From NCBI RefSeq assembly GCF_010645065.1, contig NZ_JAADZW010000004.1, positions 62,001 through 126,000 on the forward strand: 64,000 nucleotides of DNA, in the 5' to 3' direction. The stretch comes from Flavobacterium fluviatile. Its GTDB lineage: Bacteria > Bacteroidota > Bacteroidia > Flavobacteriales > Flavobacteriaceae. Under the pieces are notes generated by a model, which worked only from the letters and a program-made list of their open reading frames with translations, had not been told where the DNA came from and searched no databases. Below are positions 44,552 through 54,905 of the stretch, piece by piece (position 1 is the first letter of the stretch; each line of letters starts with the position of its first letter). The position numbers and the translations under genes were made by a program.

Positions 44552-44918
44552 ACTGCAAAAATACTACTTTTTAAATTCAATCGTTGCAATTTCGCATCCA
44601 ACAATCAAATCATTTTACCCGAATAATACTGCCCTGATTAAATTTCTGTGTTTTTTATTCAATAACTAAATTTATTTTTTCTTGTAAAAACATTCACATC
44701 ATCCGAAATGGTTGTTTTTAGGAATATCAAATCTCAAAAAAACATAGCTTTAAAAAAGAAATTTTTCAAAATTAAAACCTCAAAAAACGAATCCGGCATA
44801 AATTATAAAATTCACACAAAGAACAAATCTAATTAGCTTAAAAAGTTGTATTTTGGATTAAAAAAATAAATAATTTTCATCAAAATACTTAAAATAGTAT
44901 TTATTTAATAATTCAAAC
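44552..44918. other. Divergent intergenic region
   Basis: About 370 bp between rbfA and the ATP-grasp gene. It contains the rbfA -7 box at 44556-44563 and must hold the promoter of the rightward trio. It is very AT-rich. I see no RNA gene or strong palindrome. Confidence 0.5.
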
Positions 44919-46355
44919 ATGGCAAAATTAGCACCTAGTTTAAATCATAATGGTTGGGACGAAATGTTTTCTAACAAAGGCGTTCGGGATTCTTATCGCC
45001 AGGTTTTTCAAACTTTGCAAGGTCTGAATCATAAAACTCTGACCAATAAGCAAAAACAGGCTTCTGATCTATTCATGAATCAGGGTATCACTTTTACAGT
45101 TTATAGTGATGATGAAAATGGAATAGAACGAATTTTCCCTTTTGACATCATCCCGAGAATCATAACTCAGGAAGACTGGTTAGTAATAGAGTCAGGTATC
45201 AAACAGCGTTTACTGGCATTAAATTTATTTTTAGAAGATATTTATAATGAACAAAACATTGTAAAAAACGGAATCATTCCGGCTGGATTAATTGCCTCAT
45301 GTCCCCATTACATTCAGGAAGTTCAGGGTATAAAAGTACCTCATAATATCCATGTACACATTGCGGGAATCGATTTAATCAGAGGAGCAAAAGGCGAGTT
45401 TTATGTACTTGAAGATAATTTGCGCTGTCCGAGCGGTGTGAGTTATATGCTGGAAAACCGAGAGATTACAAAAAGAATTTTTCCGGATATGCTTTCATCG
45501 AATCATGTTAGCATGGTAAGTAATTATCCCATGATTTTTCACAGCATTCTGGTTTCGTTATCGCCCAGAAATATATCAAATCCAAATGTGGTTTTGCTTA
45601 CACCTGGTGTATATAATTCGGCTTATTACGAGCACACCTATTTAGCGCGTCAAATGGGAATTCCTTTAGTCGAAGGTCGTGATCTGGTCGTAAACAACAG
45701 TCGGGTTTATATGAAAACGACTTCGGGATTGCAACAAGTTGATGTTATTTACAGACGTTTGGATGATGAATATTTAGACCCTTTGGTTTTTAAACCAGAC
45801 AGTGCTCTTGGCGTTCCCGGCTTAATAAGTGCTTACCGACAAGGAAATGTAGCGCTCGTAAATGCCGTAGGAAACGGAGTCGCAGATGACAAAGCCGTAT
45901 ATGCTTATGTACCGGATATGATTAAATATTATATGAACGAAGAACCTATTTTGAAAAATGTGCCCACTTATAGAATGGAAAATCTGGACGAACGTGAACA
46001 TGTTTTTGAAAATATGGAAAATATGGTGATTAAGGAGACCAACCAGAGTGGCGGCTACGGAATGATTATGGGGAACAAAGCAAGTCAGGAAGAAATGGAT
46101 GATGCTAAAATTGCCATTACCAAAAATCCCCGAAATTTTATTGCACAGCCCATTATTCAGTTAAGTACAGTTCCGTGTCTGATTGACGGGCAACTTAAAT
46201 TACGTCATGTCGATTTAAGGCCTTATGCTTTATGCGGACCAAAAGGGGTTCAGATTGTTCCCGGCGGATTGACCCGTGTGGCACTTACCGAAGGTTCATT
46301 GGTAGTAAATTCTTCTCAGGGTGGCGGAAGTAAAGACACCTGGATTATTAAATAA
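44919..46355 (+). CDS. Circularly permuted ATP-grasp protein (COG2308 type)
   Basis: A 478-residue ATP-grasp ligase of the circularly permuted class: NHNGWDEMF near the start, VLEDNLRCPSGVSYMLENR, and a C-terminal GYGMIMGNKASQEE...FIAQPIIQLSTVPCLIDGQLKLRHVDLRPY. These proteins are nearly always encoded with an alpha-E protein and a transglutaminase, as here, and are thought to make a small peptide-like or tagging bond; the product is not known. Confidence 0.9.
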   Translation: MAKLAPSLNHNGWDEMFSNKGVRDSYRQVFQTLQGLNHKTLTNKQKQASDLFMNQGITFTVYSDDENGIERIFPFDIIPRIITQEDWLVIESGIKQRLLALNLFLEDIYNEQNIVKNGIIPAGLIASCPHYIQEVQGIKVPHNIHVHIAGIDLIRGAKGEFYVLEDNLRCPSGVSYMLENREITKRIFPDMLSSNHVSMVSNYPMIFHSILVSLSPRNISNPNVVLLTPGVYNSAYYEHTYLARQMGIPLVEGRDLVVNNSRVYMKTTSGLQQVDVIYRRLDDEYLDPLVFKPDSALGVPGLISAYRQGNVALVNAVGNGVADDKAVYAYVPDMIKYYMNEEPILKNVPTYRMENLDEREHVFENMENMVIKETNQSGGYGMIMGNKASQEEMDDAKIAITKNPRNFIAQPIIQLSTVPCLIDGQLKLRHVDLRPYALCGPKGVQIVPGGLTRVALTEGSLVVNSSQGGGSKDTWIIK

Positions 46356-46380
46356 AAATAACCATTCAAAAATAAAAGAT

Positions 46381-47322
46381 ATGCTTAGTAGAGTTGCAGA
46401 TGGAATGTTTTGGCTTAACCGTTATATGGAAAGAACCGACGGAATGTTGCTTACCCTTAATACTTCTTATATTTTATCATTTGATAAAGAAATTAATGAT
46501 TCTCAGGGTTATAAGCCCCTTTTAGAATATTATACAAGTCTCTCAAATGCCAAAATTCATTCGATACAATATGACACTCCTTATGTTTTAAAATACATTA
46601 TTTGTGACAATCAAAATGAAAACTCTGTAAAAAACTTAGTGGTAAAAGCACGTGAAAATGCCAGAGGATCTCAGGATAAAATTACCAAAGAATTATGGGA
46701 GCATATTAACTCCATGTATCATTTTGTGAATTCACCGGATTTGCCAAAAAAATTAGAGACCTCAGATGCCTTAAATGTAATTACCAAACTAAACAAAGAT
46801 TTACTTCTTTATAACGGAATCCTTCAGGTAACAATGCCAAGAGGTTTAGGCTGGTGTTTTTCGAGCATTGGCAAACATATCGAAAGATGTTTACAAACCA
46901 TATCTATGACTCAGGCCTATTTTGCCCCTATTAATTACAATCTTGAAGGCGAAGAAGATTTAATCTACTGGCGACGTTTATTGTTATCACTTTCAGGCTA
47001 TGAATTATATCTGAAAAGTTACAGCAACATTTCACATAACAGGAAAGTAGTGCATCAGGTAATTTTTAATATGGATTTTGCGCATTCTGTAATTTACACG
47101 CTGGATTTTATTAATACCTATCTTGATTGCTTGTTTAAAAATACGGATTTAAGCGAAGCCCGAACATTAATGAATCAGTTTGGCCGTTTAAAAAGCTATA
47201 TTGCTTTTACAGATTATCAGCACCTGACCAACCAGGAATTAGAGGAAGTTTTGCGAAATACCAAAAACCAGTTAATTCAGTTTTCAACCGATTTTTCAAA
47301 ATTATTCTTTTCTTATACCTAA
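46381..47322 (+). CDS. Alpha-E domain protein (COG2307 type)
   Basis: A 313-residue all-helical protein starting MLSRVADGMFWLNRYMERTDGMLL, the usual opening of this family. ATG 46381 is used; the frame overlaps the previous gene only through a non-ATG extension. It is the constant partner of the ATP-grasp protein upstream and the transglutaminase downstream (4-bp gap). Its biochemical role is not established. Confidence 0.9.
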   Translation: MLSRVADGMFWLNRYMERTDGMLLTLNTSYILSFDKEINDSQGYKPLLEYYTSLSNAKIHSIQYDTPYVLKYIICDNQNENSVKNLVVKARENARGSQDKITKELWEHINSMYHFVNSPDLPKKLETSDALNVITKLNKDLLLYNGILQVTMPRGLGWCFSSIGKHIERCLQTISMTQAYFAPINYNLEGEEDLIYWRRLLLSLSGYELYLKSYSNISHNRKVVHQVIFNMDFAHSVIYTLDFINTYLDCLFKNTDLSEARTLMNQFGRLKSYIAFTDYQHLTNQELEEVLRNTKNQLIQFSTDFSKLFFSYT

Positions 47323-47326
47323 ATAT

Positions 47327-48274
47327 ATGGCACTTTTTAAAATAGTTCATCTCACAAAATACCAATACAATTATCCTATAAAAGAAAGTATTAACGAAAT
47401 ACGCTTATTCCCTCATCATTTTGAAAATCAGGAAGTACTGCAATATCAGCTTTTAATTACGCAGGCGCCAAATGTCGATATTTCTCAGGATTATTACGGA
47501 AACCGGGTAGGCAATTTTAACGTTTTAGGCAGTCATACCGAAATGACGATCGAATCCCGAATGCTGGTTCGGGTAAATCATTCCCTTAAAATTCCCGAAA
47601 TAGATTCCACTTACGTGAAAGACATCCAGATAGAAAAAGAAAAAAGTATTTTATTATTACGTCTGAGTTATATTGATAAAATCGAAAAACAATCAGAAAT
47701 TGACAATATCTTAGAAAAAATAGATATTGAAAACAAATCTGTCCTTGAAATTGCCCAACAATGCAACGCTTACGTTTTTGAAAATTTTACCTATACAAAA
47801 GGAATTACCAATATTGAAACTACGGTGGACGAAATTTTAACTCTTAAAAAAGGTGTTTGTCAGGATTTTGCACACCTTTTATTGCATCTTTTACGCACAG
47901 CTGGTATTCCATCACGCTATGTGAGCGGCTATATTTGTCCTAACGAAAGTGGACTTCGCGGTGAGGGTGCAACACATGCATGGGTAGAAATTTATACGCC
48001 AGCCCAGGGGTGGTTAGGTTTAGACCCAACCAATAATATTTGGACAATGGATAATCATGTACGCCTTTCGGTTGGAAGAAATTTTGGAGACTGTACTCCA
48101 ATAAAAGGGACTTTTAAAGGCCTTGCCAGACAAACACTTTCGGTTTGTGTTTCTATCGGATACGAAGATGGCAGGCAATTTGAAGAAATTAATGATGTGA
48201 AATTACAGGAAGTATCTTTGAATGTCCAAGAACAATTAAGTTATATGGATCAGTTGCAGCAGCAACAACAATGA
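47327..48274 (+). CDS. Transglutaminase-like cysteine protein
   Basis: A 315-residue protein with the triad Cys178 in KKGVCQDFAHLLLHLLRTAG, His217 in GATHAWVEIY and Asp233 in WLGLDPTNN. The N-terminal beta domain (LTKYQYNYPIKESINEIRLFPHH) is typical of the proteins paired with ATP-grasp/alpha-E genes. It has no signal peptide, so it acts in the cytosol, perhaps as an amidase or peptidase on the product of the ATP-grasp partner. It ends with a glutamine-rich tail. Confidence 0.9.
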   Translation: MALFKIVHLTKYQYNYPIKESINEIRLFPHHFENQEVLQYQLLITQAPNVDISQDYYGNRVGNFNVLGSHTEMTIESRMLVRVNHSLKIPEIDSTYVKDIQIEKEKSILLLRLSYIDKIEKQSEIDNILEKIDIENKSVLEIAQQCNAYVFENFTYTKGITNIETTVDEILTLKKGVCQDFAHLLLHLLRTAGIPSRYVSGYICPNESGLRGEGATHAWVEIYTPAQGWLGLDPTNNIWTMDNHVRLSVGRNFGDCTPIKGTFKGLARQTLSVCVSIGYEDGRQFEEINDVKLQEVSLNVQEQLSYMDQLQQQQQ

Positions 48275-48325
48275 CAATTTCAATTTGCCAATTCCAATAA
48301 TAAAATCTTTAATCACAGCCATAAA

Positions 48326-48349
48326 AAAAGGAGCTTCATGAGCTCCTTT
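48326..48349. terminator. Bidirectional terminator
   Basis: AAAGGAGCT-TCATG-AGCTCCTTT with an A-run before it, between convergent genes. Confidence 0.8.
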
Positions 48350-48352
48350 CAT

Positions 48353-49606
48353 TTATCTGTTTTGTAACCATCCCTCCGGATTGTTATTTGATGTATTTTG
48401 AAGGATCAGGAATTTGATAACGGTTTTTCCTGTATCACCACTGGTCCTTACTTTACCGATACTTTGTTTGATATTAACCTTATCACCTTTGTTTACAAAA
48501 ACCTGACTCAGGTTTTGATAAACAGTAAAGTAATCTCCGTGCTGAATCATAACTGCTCTGTTGATTGGCGATAAGACCATAATACTTGAAACTTCACCTT
48601 CAAATACGGCACGCGCAGTTGCTCCGGATTCAGTAGTAATCTCCACTCCTGAATTATGCACCGTCAAAGTTGGATAAAGAGGATGTGGCTGATCTCCATA
48701 TCCTAATGAAATAAATCCTTTTTCTACAGGCCAGGGTAGTTTTCCTCTGTTTGCTTTAAAATCTGCAGCTAAAATTTTACCTTCAGGAGTTAATGCTATT
48801 TTTGAAGATGAAACTGGCGCTTTTGCTGCAGTTGAACCCGGATTTTCCTTAGCTCTCTCTAAAGCAGCTTTTCTGTTTGCTTCAGCGATTGCTTCACGAA
48901 TTAAACGGTCAATTTGTCTGTCAATTCTTTTTGATTCCTGTTGTTTGCTTCTTGTGTCGGCAATAATTTTATTTTTATCTTTTTTAAGAGAATTAACCAG
49001 CTTTTGCTGCTCTTTTCTTTCAACTTCAAGACTTTGTTTCTCTTTCTGATTTTCAGCAATTATCTTTTTCTTTTCTTTTCTCTGCCCATCTAATTTTGCA
49101 TTATACTCAACTAATTCTGCTGTTTTTGATTGTATTTCTAATCCTTGGTTTTTTCTGAAATTGGTATATTGTTTTAAATATTGTGCTCTTTTATATGCCT
49201 GTAAAAAACTTTCAGAAGACAAAATAAACATTGCCCGGCTCTGTTCTGAACGACTCTTATATGATTTTAGAATCATCTTGGCATAATCTTCTTTCAGGAC
49301 GGCTAATTCTCTTTTTAGTTTATTAACTTTTAATTGGTTAATATACATGTCGTTGCCTAAAACGCGTTCCTGCTTAGAAGTAGTATTAATCAATTTCTCT
49401 TTCAGTTTTATTTTGTTTTGCTGGATTAAAAAAACATTTACTGCTGACTTTTCCTTTTTCTTTACTGACTGCAGCATTTTTTCATTGTCCCTGATTTGCT
49501 GCTGAATCTGAGCTTTTCGCTGTTCCAGTTTTTCTTGTTGCGAGTCCTGTGCCCAAACAAAAGTCACGGCACATGTAAAAATTAGGCTTAGGAGAAATTT
49601 TGGCAT
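48353..49606 (-). CDS. EnvC-like murein hydrolase activator
   Basis: A 417-residue secreted protein: signal peptide (to about WAQ, residue 20), a long coiled coil (about 20-250), then a LytM/M23 domain. The zinc site is degenerate: HNSGVEI replaces HxGxD and the HxH motif reads YQNL. This marks it as an EnvC-type activator of amidases rather than a protease. It may regulate the amidase class seen at 40693. A TAAATTTG box at about 49626-49633 lies in the 3' end of the gene upstream. Confidence 0.88.
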   Translation of the reverse strand: MPKFLLSLIFTCAVTFVWAQDSQQEKLEQRKAQIQQQIRDNEKMLQSVKKKEKSAVNVFLIQQNKIKLKEKLINTTSKQERVLGNDMYINQLKVNKLKRELAVLKEDYAKMILKSYKSRSEQSRAMFILSSESFLQAYKRAQYLKQYTNFRKNQGLEIQSKTAELVEYNAKLDGQRKEKKKIIAENQKEKQSLEVERKEQQKLVNSLKKDKNKIIADTRSKQQESKRIDRQIDRLIREAIAEANRKAALERAKENPGSTAAKAPVSSSKIALTPEGKILAADFKANRGKLPWPVEKGFISLGYGDQPHPLYPTLTVHNSGVEITTESGATARAVFEGEVSSIMVLSPINRAVMIQHGDYFTVYQNLSQVFVNKGDKVNIKQSIGKVRTSGDTGKTVIKFLILQNTSNNNPEGWLQNR

Positions 49607-49630
49607 TTTTCTGTTATGTTTTTTGCAAAT

Positions 49631-50407
49631 TTACTGAATTATAACTTTTTTATAGCCACTTGGAACGCTATATGGAAAAGAAAGTTCTTCATCGAACGAA
49701 ATTGTATTATAATTTAAATTAATATCTGTTTTCCCTTTTGGATGAATTGCATTTATTTCGATAGTAGTTGGCAGCGTTCCCTGATTAAAAACTTTATTAT
49801 CAGAATATTTGATTTCCAACATATTGTTTTCTGCAGTCTGAGAGATTTGTTCTTTTTGCAACAGATATTTTTCTGGCTCTAAAAAGAAAACCCTTTTCAG
49901 TTTTGTGTCTTTTTGATCTTCTAAACGAATAAGGTTTTCTACTATCGTCTGTGTATATTTTCCCTTTCTCAAATCATCCAAAGCTTCACCAACCAATAAA
50001 TTCTGAACTTTATTATAATCCAGTTCGGTGCCAAGCCATTTGCTTAAGCTTGTAAAATCCCCTTCATAATAGCTTCCTTTTATTTTTTCGTAATAACTTA
50101 CTGTAGTTGGTGTTATTAAAGCTTTTGCCATTGTGATTCCAAGAAAACGAACACTTACTAAAATTTGCTTATCTTTTTCAATTTTAATTTCGGCTGTAAC
50201 ATTCTGACTTTGTTTTTCATCTTCATACTTTGCGCTTGCTTTGATGTATAAGGTAGAAAAATCTAATTTGTTGTCATAATGTTTTTCTATCGTTTTATTG
50301 TCAATTTTGACTGGTGTTTCCGTATTACTATTTTGTACCGCAACAGCTTTAGATTTACATGAAATCATAAAAATTGTCATTAATAATATTGCTATATATT
50401 TTTTCAT
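49631..50407 (-). CDS. DUF4292 lipoprotein
   Basis: A 258-residue lipoprotein (lipobox ISC, Cys17) with a LolA/LolB-like beta fold: TLYIKASAKYEDEKQSQNVTAEIKIEKDKQILVSVRFLGITMAKALITPTTVSYYEKIKGSYYEGD. This corresponds to DUF4292, common in Bacteroidetes and probably involved in envelope lipid or lipoprotein handling. It is 2 bp from the TPR gene upstream and 24 bp from the EnvC-like gene downstream, forming an envelope operon. Confidence 0.85.
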   Translation of the reverse strand: MKKYIAILLMTIFMISCKSKAVAVQNSNTETPVKIDNKTIEKHYDNKLDFSTLYIKASAKYEDEKQSQNVTAEIKIEKDKQILVSVRFLGITMAKALITPTTVSYYEKIKGSYYEGDFTSLSKWLGTELDYNKVQNLLVGEALDDLRKGKYTQTIVENLIRLEDQKDTKLKRVFFLEPEKYLLQKEQISQTAENNMLEIKYSDNKVFNQGTLPTTIEINAIHPKGKTDINLNYNTISFDEELSFPYSVPSGYKKVIIQ

Positions 50408-50409
50408 CT

Positions 50410-51762
50410 TTACTTTTTTTGTTTTAATAATTCATTTGCTTTCAAAAAGTATTCCTCTTTTTTCTTAGCATCTCCCAATCCATTGTAGGCCTCTCCCAAC
50501 TGAATATTAAAATTTGCTTCCAGCTTTTTATCATCTACTACATAATCTAATCCCATTTCTAAAACGGTTTTTGCATTCTTAAATTGCTTCACCTGGTTGC
50601 TTCCTAATCCTGCATAATAGTAAAATTGCGGCTGACTAGGATAAACCTCAATCAGCATCATTGCCCTTTTCGTCATTGGTTCAAATTGCTTTGCCTGAGA
50701 ATACGCTTCTAGCAAAAGCAAATTGGTTTCACGATCTGTATCTGAATTGGCGCTTAAATCTTTCTCATAATATTTAATCGCATTCTCAAATTGGTTTTTA
50801 CTGTGATAAAATTTTCCAATTTCTTTAGCAACAGCTACATTTGGATCGTTGTCAAAATAGCCAATGGCCTTTTCTAAATCTGGTGCGTACTGGGGATTTT
50901 TATTCACATAAATCAAAAATTCATTCAGCGTTCTGTGCTTAATTTTGGAATCAATTTTTGGATTTGACAAAATAAAATTCATTGATTTTATTGCTTTGTC
51001 TGCCTGATTTTGATCTAAATAGCCTTTAAACAAACTTACCTGTGCCCATTCTGAATTTGGAATTTCCTTTGCCAATTGCTTTGCAACATCCAACGCTTTA
51101 TCTGTTTCTGCTGTTTTTGAATATAGCAAAATCAGGTTGACATAATTAGATTCTTCTTTCGGATTTTGCTTGATCTGCTTAATCAGGTTGTCAACTTCGG
51201 TATTTTGAAATTTGCCCTGAGATAGAATCTGCTCTTTATACCTCTCCCGATCTTCCGATTTTCCATATTTATCATTCATTTCATTGATATCCAAAAGTGC
51301 TTTTTCAAACTGACTGGTAATCATATATAATGAAATCAGGTCATCTTTATATTCTTCGTCAAACGGAATAATCTTCTGAATGGTTTCTATTGCCAGAGGA
51401 TAATTCTTGGTTTCAAAACTAACATCGTAAATTCCCAGCCAATACCATTTATTCTTTGGGTCTAACTGTACTGCTTTTTCAAATGAATTTTGAGCACTTT
51501 GGTAATTCTTTAATTTTAAATAATTTCTACCCAGTTCAGAATAAGCAACCGCATCATTTGGCTTCAGTTTAATACATTTTTCTAAAGAAAAAATTGCCTT
51601 ATCATAATTTTCAATTCCTTTCTGTTTTAATGATTCATAAAAAGAGTCCTGATATTCGTCTGTACCCATAGCAATATCTTCCGGCTCTGTTTGCGCCATA
51701 ACCGAAACCGAATTGCTAAGCAAAAAGAAGCATAAACTTACTATAACTCTCTTTTTCATCAT
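50410..51762 (-). CDS. Secreted TPR-repeat protein
   Basis: A 450-residue protein with signal peptide (ends near VMAQTE) and a long series of tetratricopeptide repeats (for example AVAYSELGRNYLKLKNYQSAQNSFEKAVQLDPKN). The start is MM; the second ATG also works. It lies directly before the DUF4292 lipoprotein gene. TPR proteins scaffold complexes; here it probably sits in the periplasm. Confidence 0.88.
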   Translation of the reverse strand: MMKKRVIVSLCFFLLSNSVSVMAQTEPEDIAMGTDEYQDSFYESLKQKGIENYDKAIFSLEKCIKLKPNDAVAYSELGRNYLKLKNYQSAQNSFEKAVQLDPKNKWYWLGIYDVSFETKNYPLAIETIQKIIPFDEEYKDDLISLYMITSQFEKALLDINEMNDKYGKSEDRERYKEQILSQGKFQNTEVDNLIKQIKQNPKEESNYVNLILLYSKTAETDKALDVAKQLAKEIPNSEWAQVSLFKGYLDQNQADKAIKSMNFILSNPKIDSKIKHRTLNEFLIYVNKNPQYAPDLEKAIGYFDNDPNVAVAKEIGKFYHSKNQFENAIKYYEKDLSANSDTDRETNLLLLEAYSQAKQFEPMTKRAMMLIEVYPSQPQFYYYAGLGSNQVKQFKNAKTVLEMGLDYVVDDKKLEANFNIQLGEAYNGLGDAKKKEEYFLKANELLKQKK

Positions 51763-51792
51763 TTACATAATTTCCTTTTAAATTACTATTTT

Positions 51793-52809
51793 TTATTCAA
51801 AAACAGAGTAATCACCAATACTAATACTGGTAAATTTTCCGTCATAACTTACATGATTGCCAATCATTGCATTATCTAAATCAGCATTTTTTATATGTGA
51901 ATTGGTCTGGACCAAACTGTTTTTGATTGCACTGTTTTCTACACGGGTTCCTTTTCCTAAAGAAACATTAGGACCAACAGTTGTATTTTTTAACACCACA
52001 TTTTCTCCAATGTAACAAGGAGGAATAATAGTTGAATTTTCTAAAGTCACATTATAATCTACTAAATGCTCTCCGTCATTATGCAGAAAACCAAGCATTC
52101 TGGTATTCGTTTCAACTGTTACATCTTTGTTTCCGCAATCCATCCATTCGTCAACACTTCCGGTTTTGAAAACTTTTCCGTTGGCCATCATGGCTTTGAT
52201 ACCGTCGTTGATTTGGTATTCACCTCCATTCTGAATATTATTATCCAAAACACCCTGAAGTTCTTTTTTCAAATCACCAACTTCTTTAAAATAATAAATT
52301 CCGATAACGGCTAAATCGCTTACGAATTCTTTTGGTTTTTCTACCAATTCAATGATTTCATTATTAGCATTTAATTTTACTACACCAAAAGCTTCCGGCT
52401 GATCTACTTGTTTTACCCAGATTACCGAATCAGCAGCAGGATCCAGTTCAAAATCGGCTCTGATTAAAGTATCTGCATAAGCAATTACAGCGGGTCCTGA
52501 TAAAGAATCTTTGGCACACATAATTGCATGACCCGTTCCTAAAGGTAAATCCTGACGATATATAGATGCTTTTGCTCCTAAACCTTTAGCTAAATCCTGT
52601 AAACTTGCGACAACATCATCGCCAAAAAAAGCTTCGTCTCCTAAAATAAAGGCAACTTCTTCTATTGGCTCTTTTAATATTTTGGCAATATCCTCAACCA
52701 AACGATGAACGATTGATTTTCCTGCCACAGGAATTAATGGTTTTGGAACTGTTAAAGTATGAGGTCGTAGTCTCGATCCACGACCTGCCATTGGAACGAT
52801 TATTTTCAT
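51793..52809 (-). CDS. Sugar nucleotidyltransferase with left-handed beta-helix tail
   Basis: A 338-residue enzyme: VPMAGRGSRLRPHTLTVPKPLIPVAG is the nucleotide-binding signature, followed by GTGHAIMCAKD and VEKP. From about residue 255 hexapeptide repeats form a beta-helix (STIIPPCYIGENVVLKNTTVGPNVSLGKGTRVENSAI). The type resembles glucose-1-phosphate thymidylyl- or GlmU-like transferases; the sugar is uncertain. It probably supplies activated sugars for surface polysaccharide, as the flippase gene is close upstream. Confidence 0.9.
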   Translation of the reverse strand: MKIIVPMAGRGSRLRPHTLTVPKPLIPVAGKSIVHRLVEDIAKILKEPIEEVAFILGDEAFFGDDVVASLQDLAKGLGAKASIYRQDLPLGTGHAIMCAKDSLSGPAVIAYADTLIRADFELDPAADSVIWVKQVDQPEAFGVVKLNANNEIIELVEKPKEFVSDLAVIGIYYFKEVGDLKKELQGVLDNNIQNGGEYQINDGIKAMMANGKVFKTGSVDEWMDCGNKDVTVETNTRMLGFLHNDGEHLVDYNVTLENSTIIPPCYIGENVVLKNTTVGPNVSLGKGTRVENSAIKNSLVQTNSHIKNADLDNAMIGNHVSYDGKFTSISIGDYSVFE

Positions 52810-52953
52810 TTTTAGTATTTATTTTTATGGGGAGACAAAAAATCTCCTTGGTTTGGTTGAAATTTTTTAATGGCAAAAGCTGTAAAAGCCTTTTGCAAAG
52901 GGCACTCCGTTTTTATGCTTTTAACTTTAGAAAAAATAAAACAAATGCGGGAA

Positions 52954-53388
52954 CTATTTTACTCCTGTGCTTCCAAAACCTCCTGCTCCTCTTGAAGTTT
53001 CAGAAAGCGCTGCAACTTCAATCCACTCTGCTCTTTCGTGTTTCGCAATAATCAATTGTGCAATTCGTTCTCCGTTTTCGATAACAAAATCTTCGTTTGA
53101 TAAATTTACTAAAATTACACCTATTTCTCCTCTGTAATCAGCATCCACAGTTCCGGGAGAATTCAAAACAGTAATCCCCTTTTTAGCTGCCAGACCGCTT
53201 CTTGGTCTAACCTGTGCTTCGTAACCAATTGGCAGCTCAATAAAAAGTCCTGTTTTTACAATGGCTCTTCCTAATGGTTTTAAAGTTACAGACTCGGTCA
53301 AATTGGCACGTAAATCCATTCCTGCAGAAGCAATTGTTTCGTAATTTGGTAAGTTGTGCTGTGATTTATTGATAATTTGTATTTTCAT
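52954..53388 (-). CDS. dut: dUTP diphosphatase
   Basis: A 144-residue trimeric dUTPase with all five motifs: [41 protein letters not shown] and the C-terminal [10 protein letters not shown]. It hydrolyses dUTP to dUMP, keeping uracil out of DNA and feeding thymidylate synthesis. It is 22 bp after the flippase gene on the same strand. Confidence 0.97.
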   Translation of the reverse strand: MKIQIINKSQHNLPNYETIASAGMDLRANLTESVTLKPLGRAIVKTGLFIELPIGYEAQVRPRSGLAAKKGITVLNSPGTVDADYRGEIGVILVNLSNEDFVIENGERIAQLIIAKHERAEWIEVAALSETSRGAGGFGSTGVK

Positions 53389-53410
53389 TTTTATTTTAAA
53401 ATTTTAAGGA

Positions 53411-54871
53411 TTACTTTTTATTCATAATTCCTTTGATTGTGTCTTTTTCATTATAATAAACAAAATACATAAAGCCTAATAATAACGGAACTCCGACAAA
53501 ATAATTTTCTCTAAACCAATAAAAAGAAATAGCTGAAAATACGATAGAAATTCCTAAATAAGCTCCAATTTTGTTCATATCATAAGGTATCGGATAATAT
53601 TTGTTTCCTAAAACATACGAAATAAGCATCATGCTCCCGTAAGCTGAAATCGTTGCAATTGCTGATCCGTAATAACTGTATTTTGGAATTAATAAATAAT
53701 TTAAAAGCAATGTTACAACAGCACCAATGATAGAAATGTATGCCCCTATTCTTGTTTTGTCTGTCAGTTTATACCACACAGATAAATTGTTATAAATTCC
53801 TAAGAAAAAATTAGCCAGAATAATCAAAGGAACAACTTTCATCGCTTCCCAATATGATTTATTATCTAAAAGGAGAAACTTTAGAATATCTGCAAAAACA
53901 ATTACACCTAATAAAATTAAAGATCCCAGGATTACAAAATATTTAGTGATTACAGCATAGGTTTGTGGAGCATTCTCATTTTTTGCATGACTGAAAAAGA
54001 AAGGCTCTATACCCAGTCTGAAGGCCGTAGCAAACAGCACCATAAACAATCCTAATTTATAGCAGGCCGAATAAGCTCCTACTTCTGATTTAGCCAAATT
54101 TTCAGGCAATAAATACCCTAATAAAATTTTATCAAAATGCTCGTTAACGGCAAATGCAATTCCGGCAACAAGAATTGGCAAACCATATTTCATCATTTTT
54201 TTCCATAAAACAGGATCGAATTTTCTACCAAGCGAAAGATAATTTGGTGAAAGAACAATGAATGTAGCCAGACTCGCCAGAAGATTGGCTATGAAAATAT
54301 AGGCAATCTGGAAATTTTCGATATATAAATTGTCCCAGACAGAATTGGGATTATCAGCTGCAAGTTTTGGTAAACAGAGTAAGAAAAAAATATTCAGTAA
54401 AAGATTTATAATTACATTTCCAATTTTAATGGCTGCATATACCATTGGGCGCTGATTGGCTCTCAGTTTAGAAAAAGGTATTAAAACCAAAGCATCCAAT
54501 ACCAAAATCCAAACTGAATAGGTGACATATTGGGTATCAACTTCTGCCCAGTTTGCCAGTGTATTTCTAAAAATTAACGCGGCGAACAAAAATCCAATTG
54601 AAGTCCAAAATACTGATATCGTTGCGGTTGCAATTACATTTTTTTTATCACTTTCGGCACTGTAGAATCTAAAAAACGCTGTTTCCATACCGTAGGAAAG
54701 AACCACATTAAAGAAAACCATCCACGACAAAACAATTGAAACTTCGCCATATTCTGCCGTTGGTAAAATACCTGTATACAGTCTCACTAATAAAAAACTG
54801 AGCATTCTAGGTAATACAGTGGCTAATCCATAAATAGCAGTCTGTTTGAATAGATTTTTATATAATCCCAA
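53411..54871 (-). CDS. Polysaccharide flippase (Wzx/MATE-like)
   Basis: A 486-residue protein with about 14 hydrophobic segments, starting LFKQTAIYGLATVLPRMLSFLLVRLYTGIL and with MKYGLPILVAGIAFAVNEHFDKILLGYLL in the middle, as in oligosaccharide flippases. It moves lipid-linked oligosaccharide across the inner membrane. A TATTTTTG box at 54898-54905 (minus strand) is a likely -7 element, so the gene does not depend on the repeat array farther upstream. Confidence 0.92.
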   Translation of the reverse strand: MGLYKNLFKQTAIYGLATVLPRMLSFLLVRLYTGILPTAEYGEVSIVLSWMVFFNVVLSYGMETAFFRFYSAESDKKNVIATATISVFWTSIGFLFAALIFRNTLANWAEVDTQYVTYSVWILVLDALVLIPFSKLRANQRPMVYAAIKIGNVIINLLLNIFFLLCLPKLAADNPNSVWDNLYIENFQIAYIFIANLLASLATFIVLSPNYLSLGRKFDPVLWKKMMKYGLPILVAGIAFAVNEHFDKILLGYLLPENLAKSEVGAYSACYKLGLFMVLFATAFRLGIEPFFFSHAKNENAPQTYAVITKYFVILGSLILLGVIVFADILKFLLLDNKSYWEAMKVVPLIILANFFLGIYNNLSVWYKLTDKTRIGAYISIIGAVVTLLLNYLLIPKYSYYGSAIATISAYGSMMLISYVLGNKYYPIPYDMNKIGAYLGISIVFSAISFYWFRENYFVGVPLLLGFMYFVYYNEKDTIKGIMNKK

Positions 54872-54897
54872 AATATTTTTTGTATAAGTTTATAAAA

Positions 54898-54905
54898 CAA
54901 AAATA
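54898..54905 (-). promoter_or_regulatory. -7 box of the flippase operon
   Basis: TATTTTTG on the minus strand, 27 bp before the flippase ATG. No clear -33 element. Confidence 0.5.
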
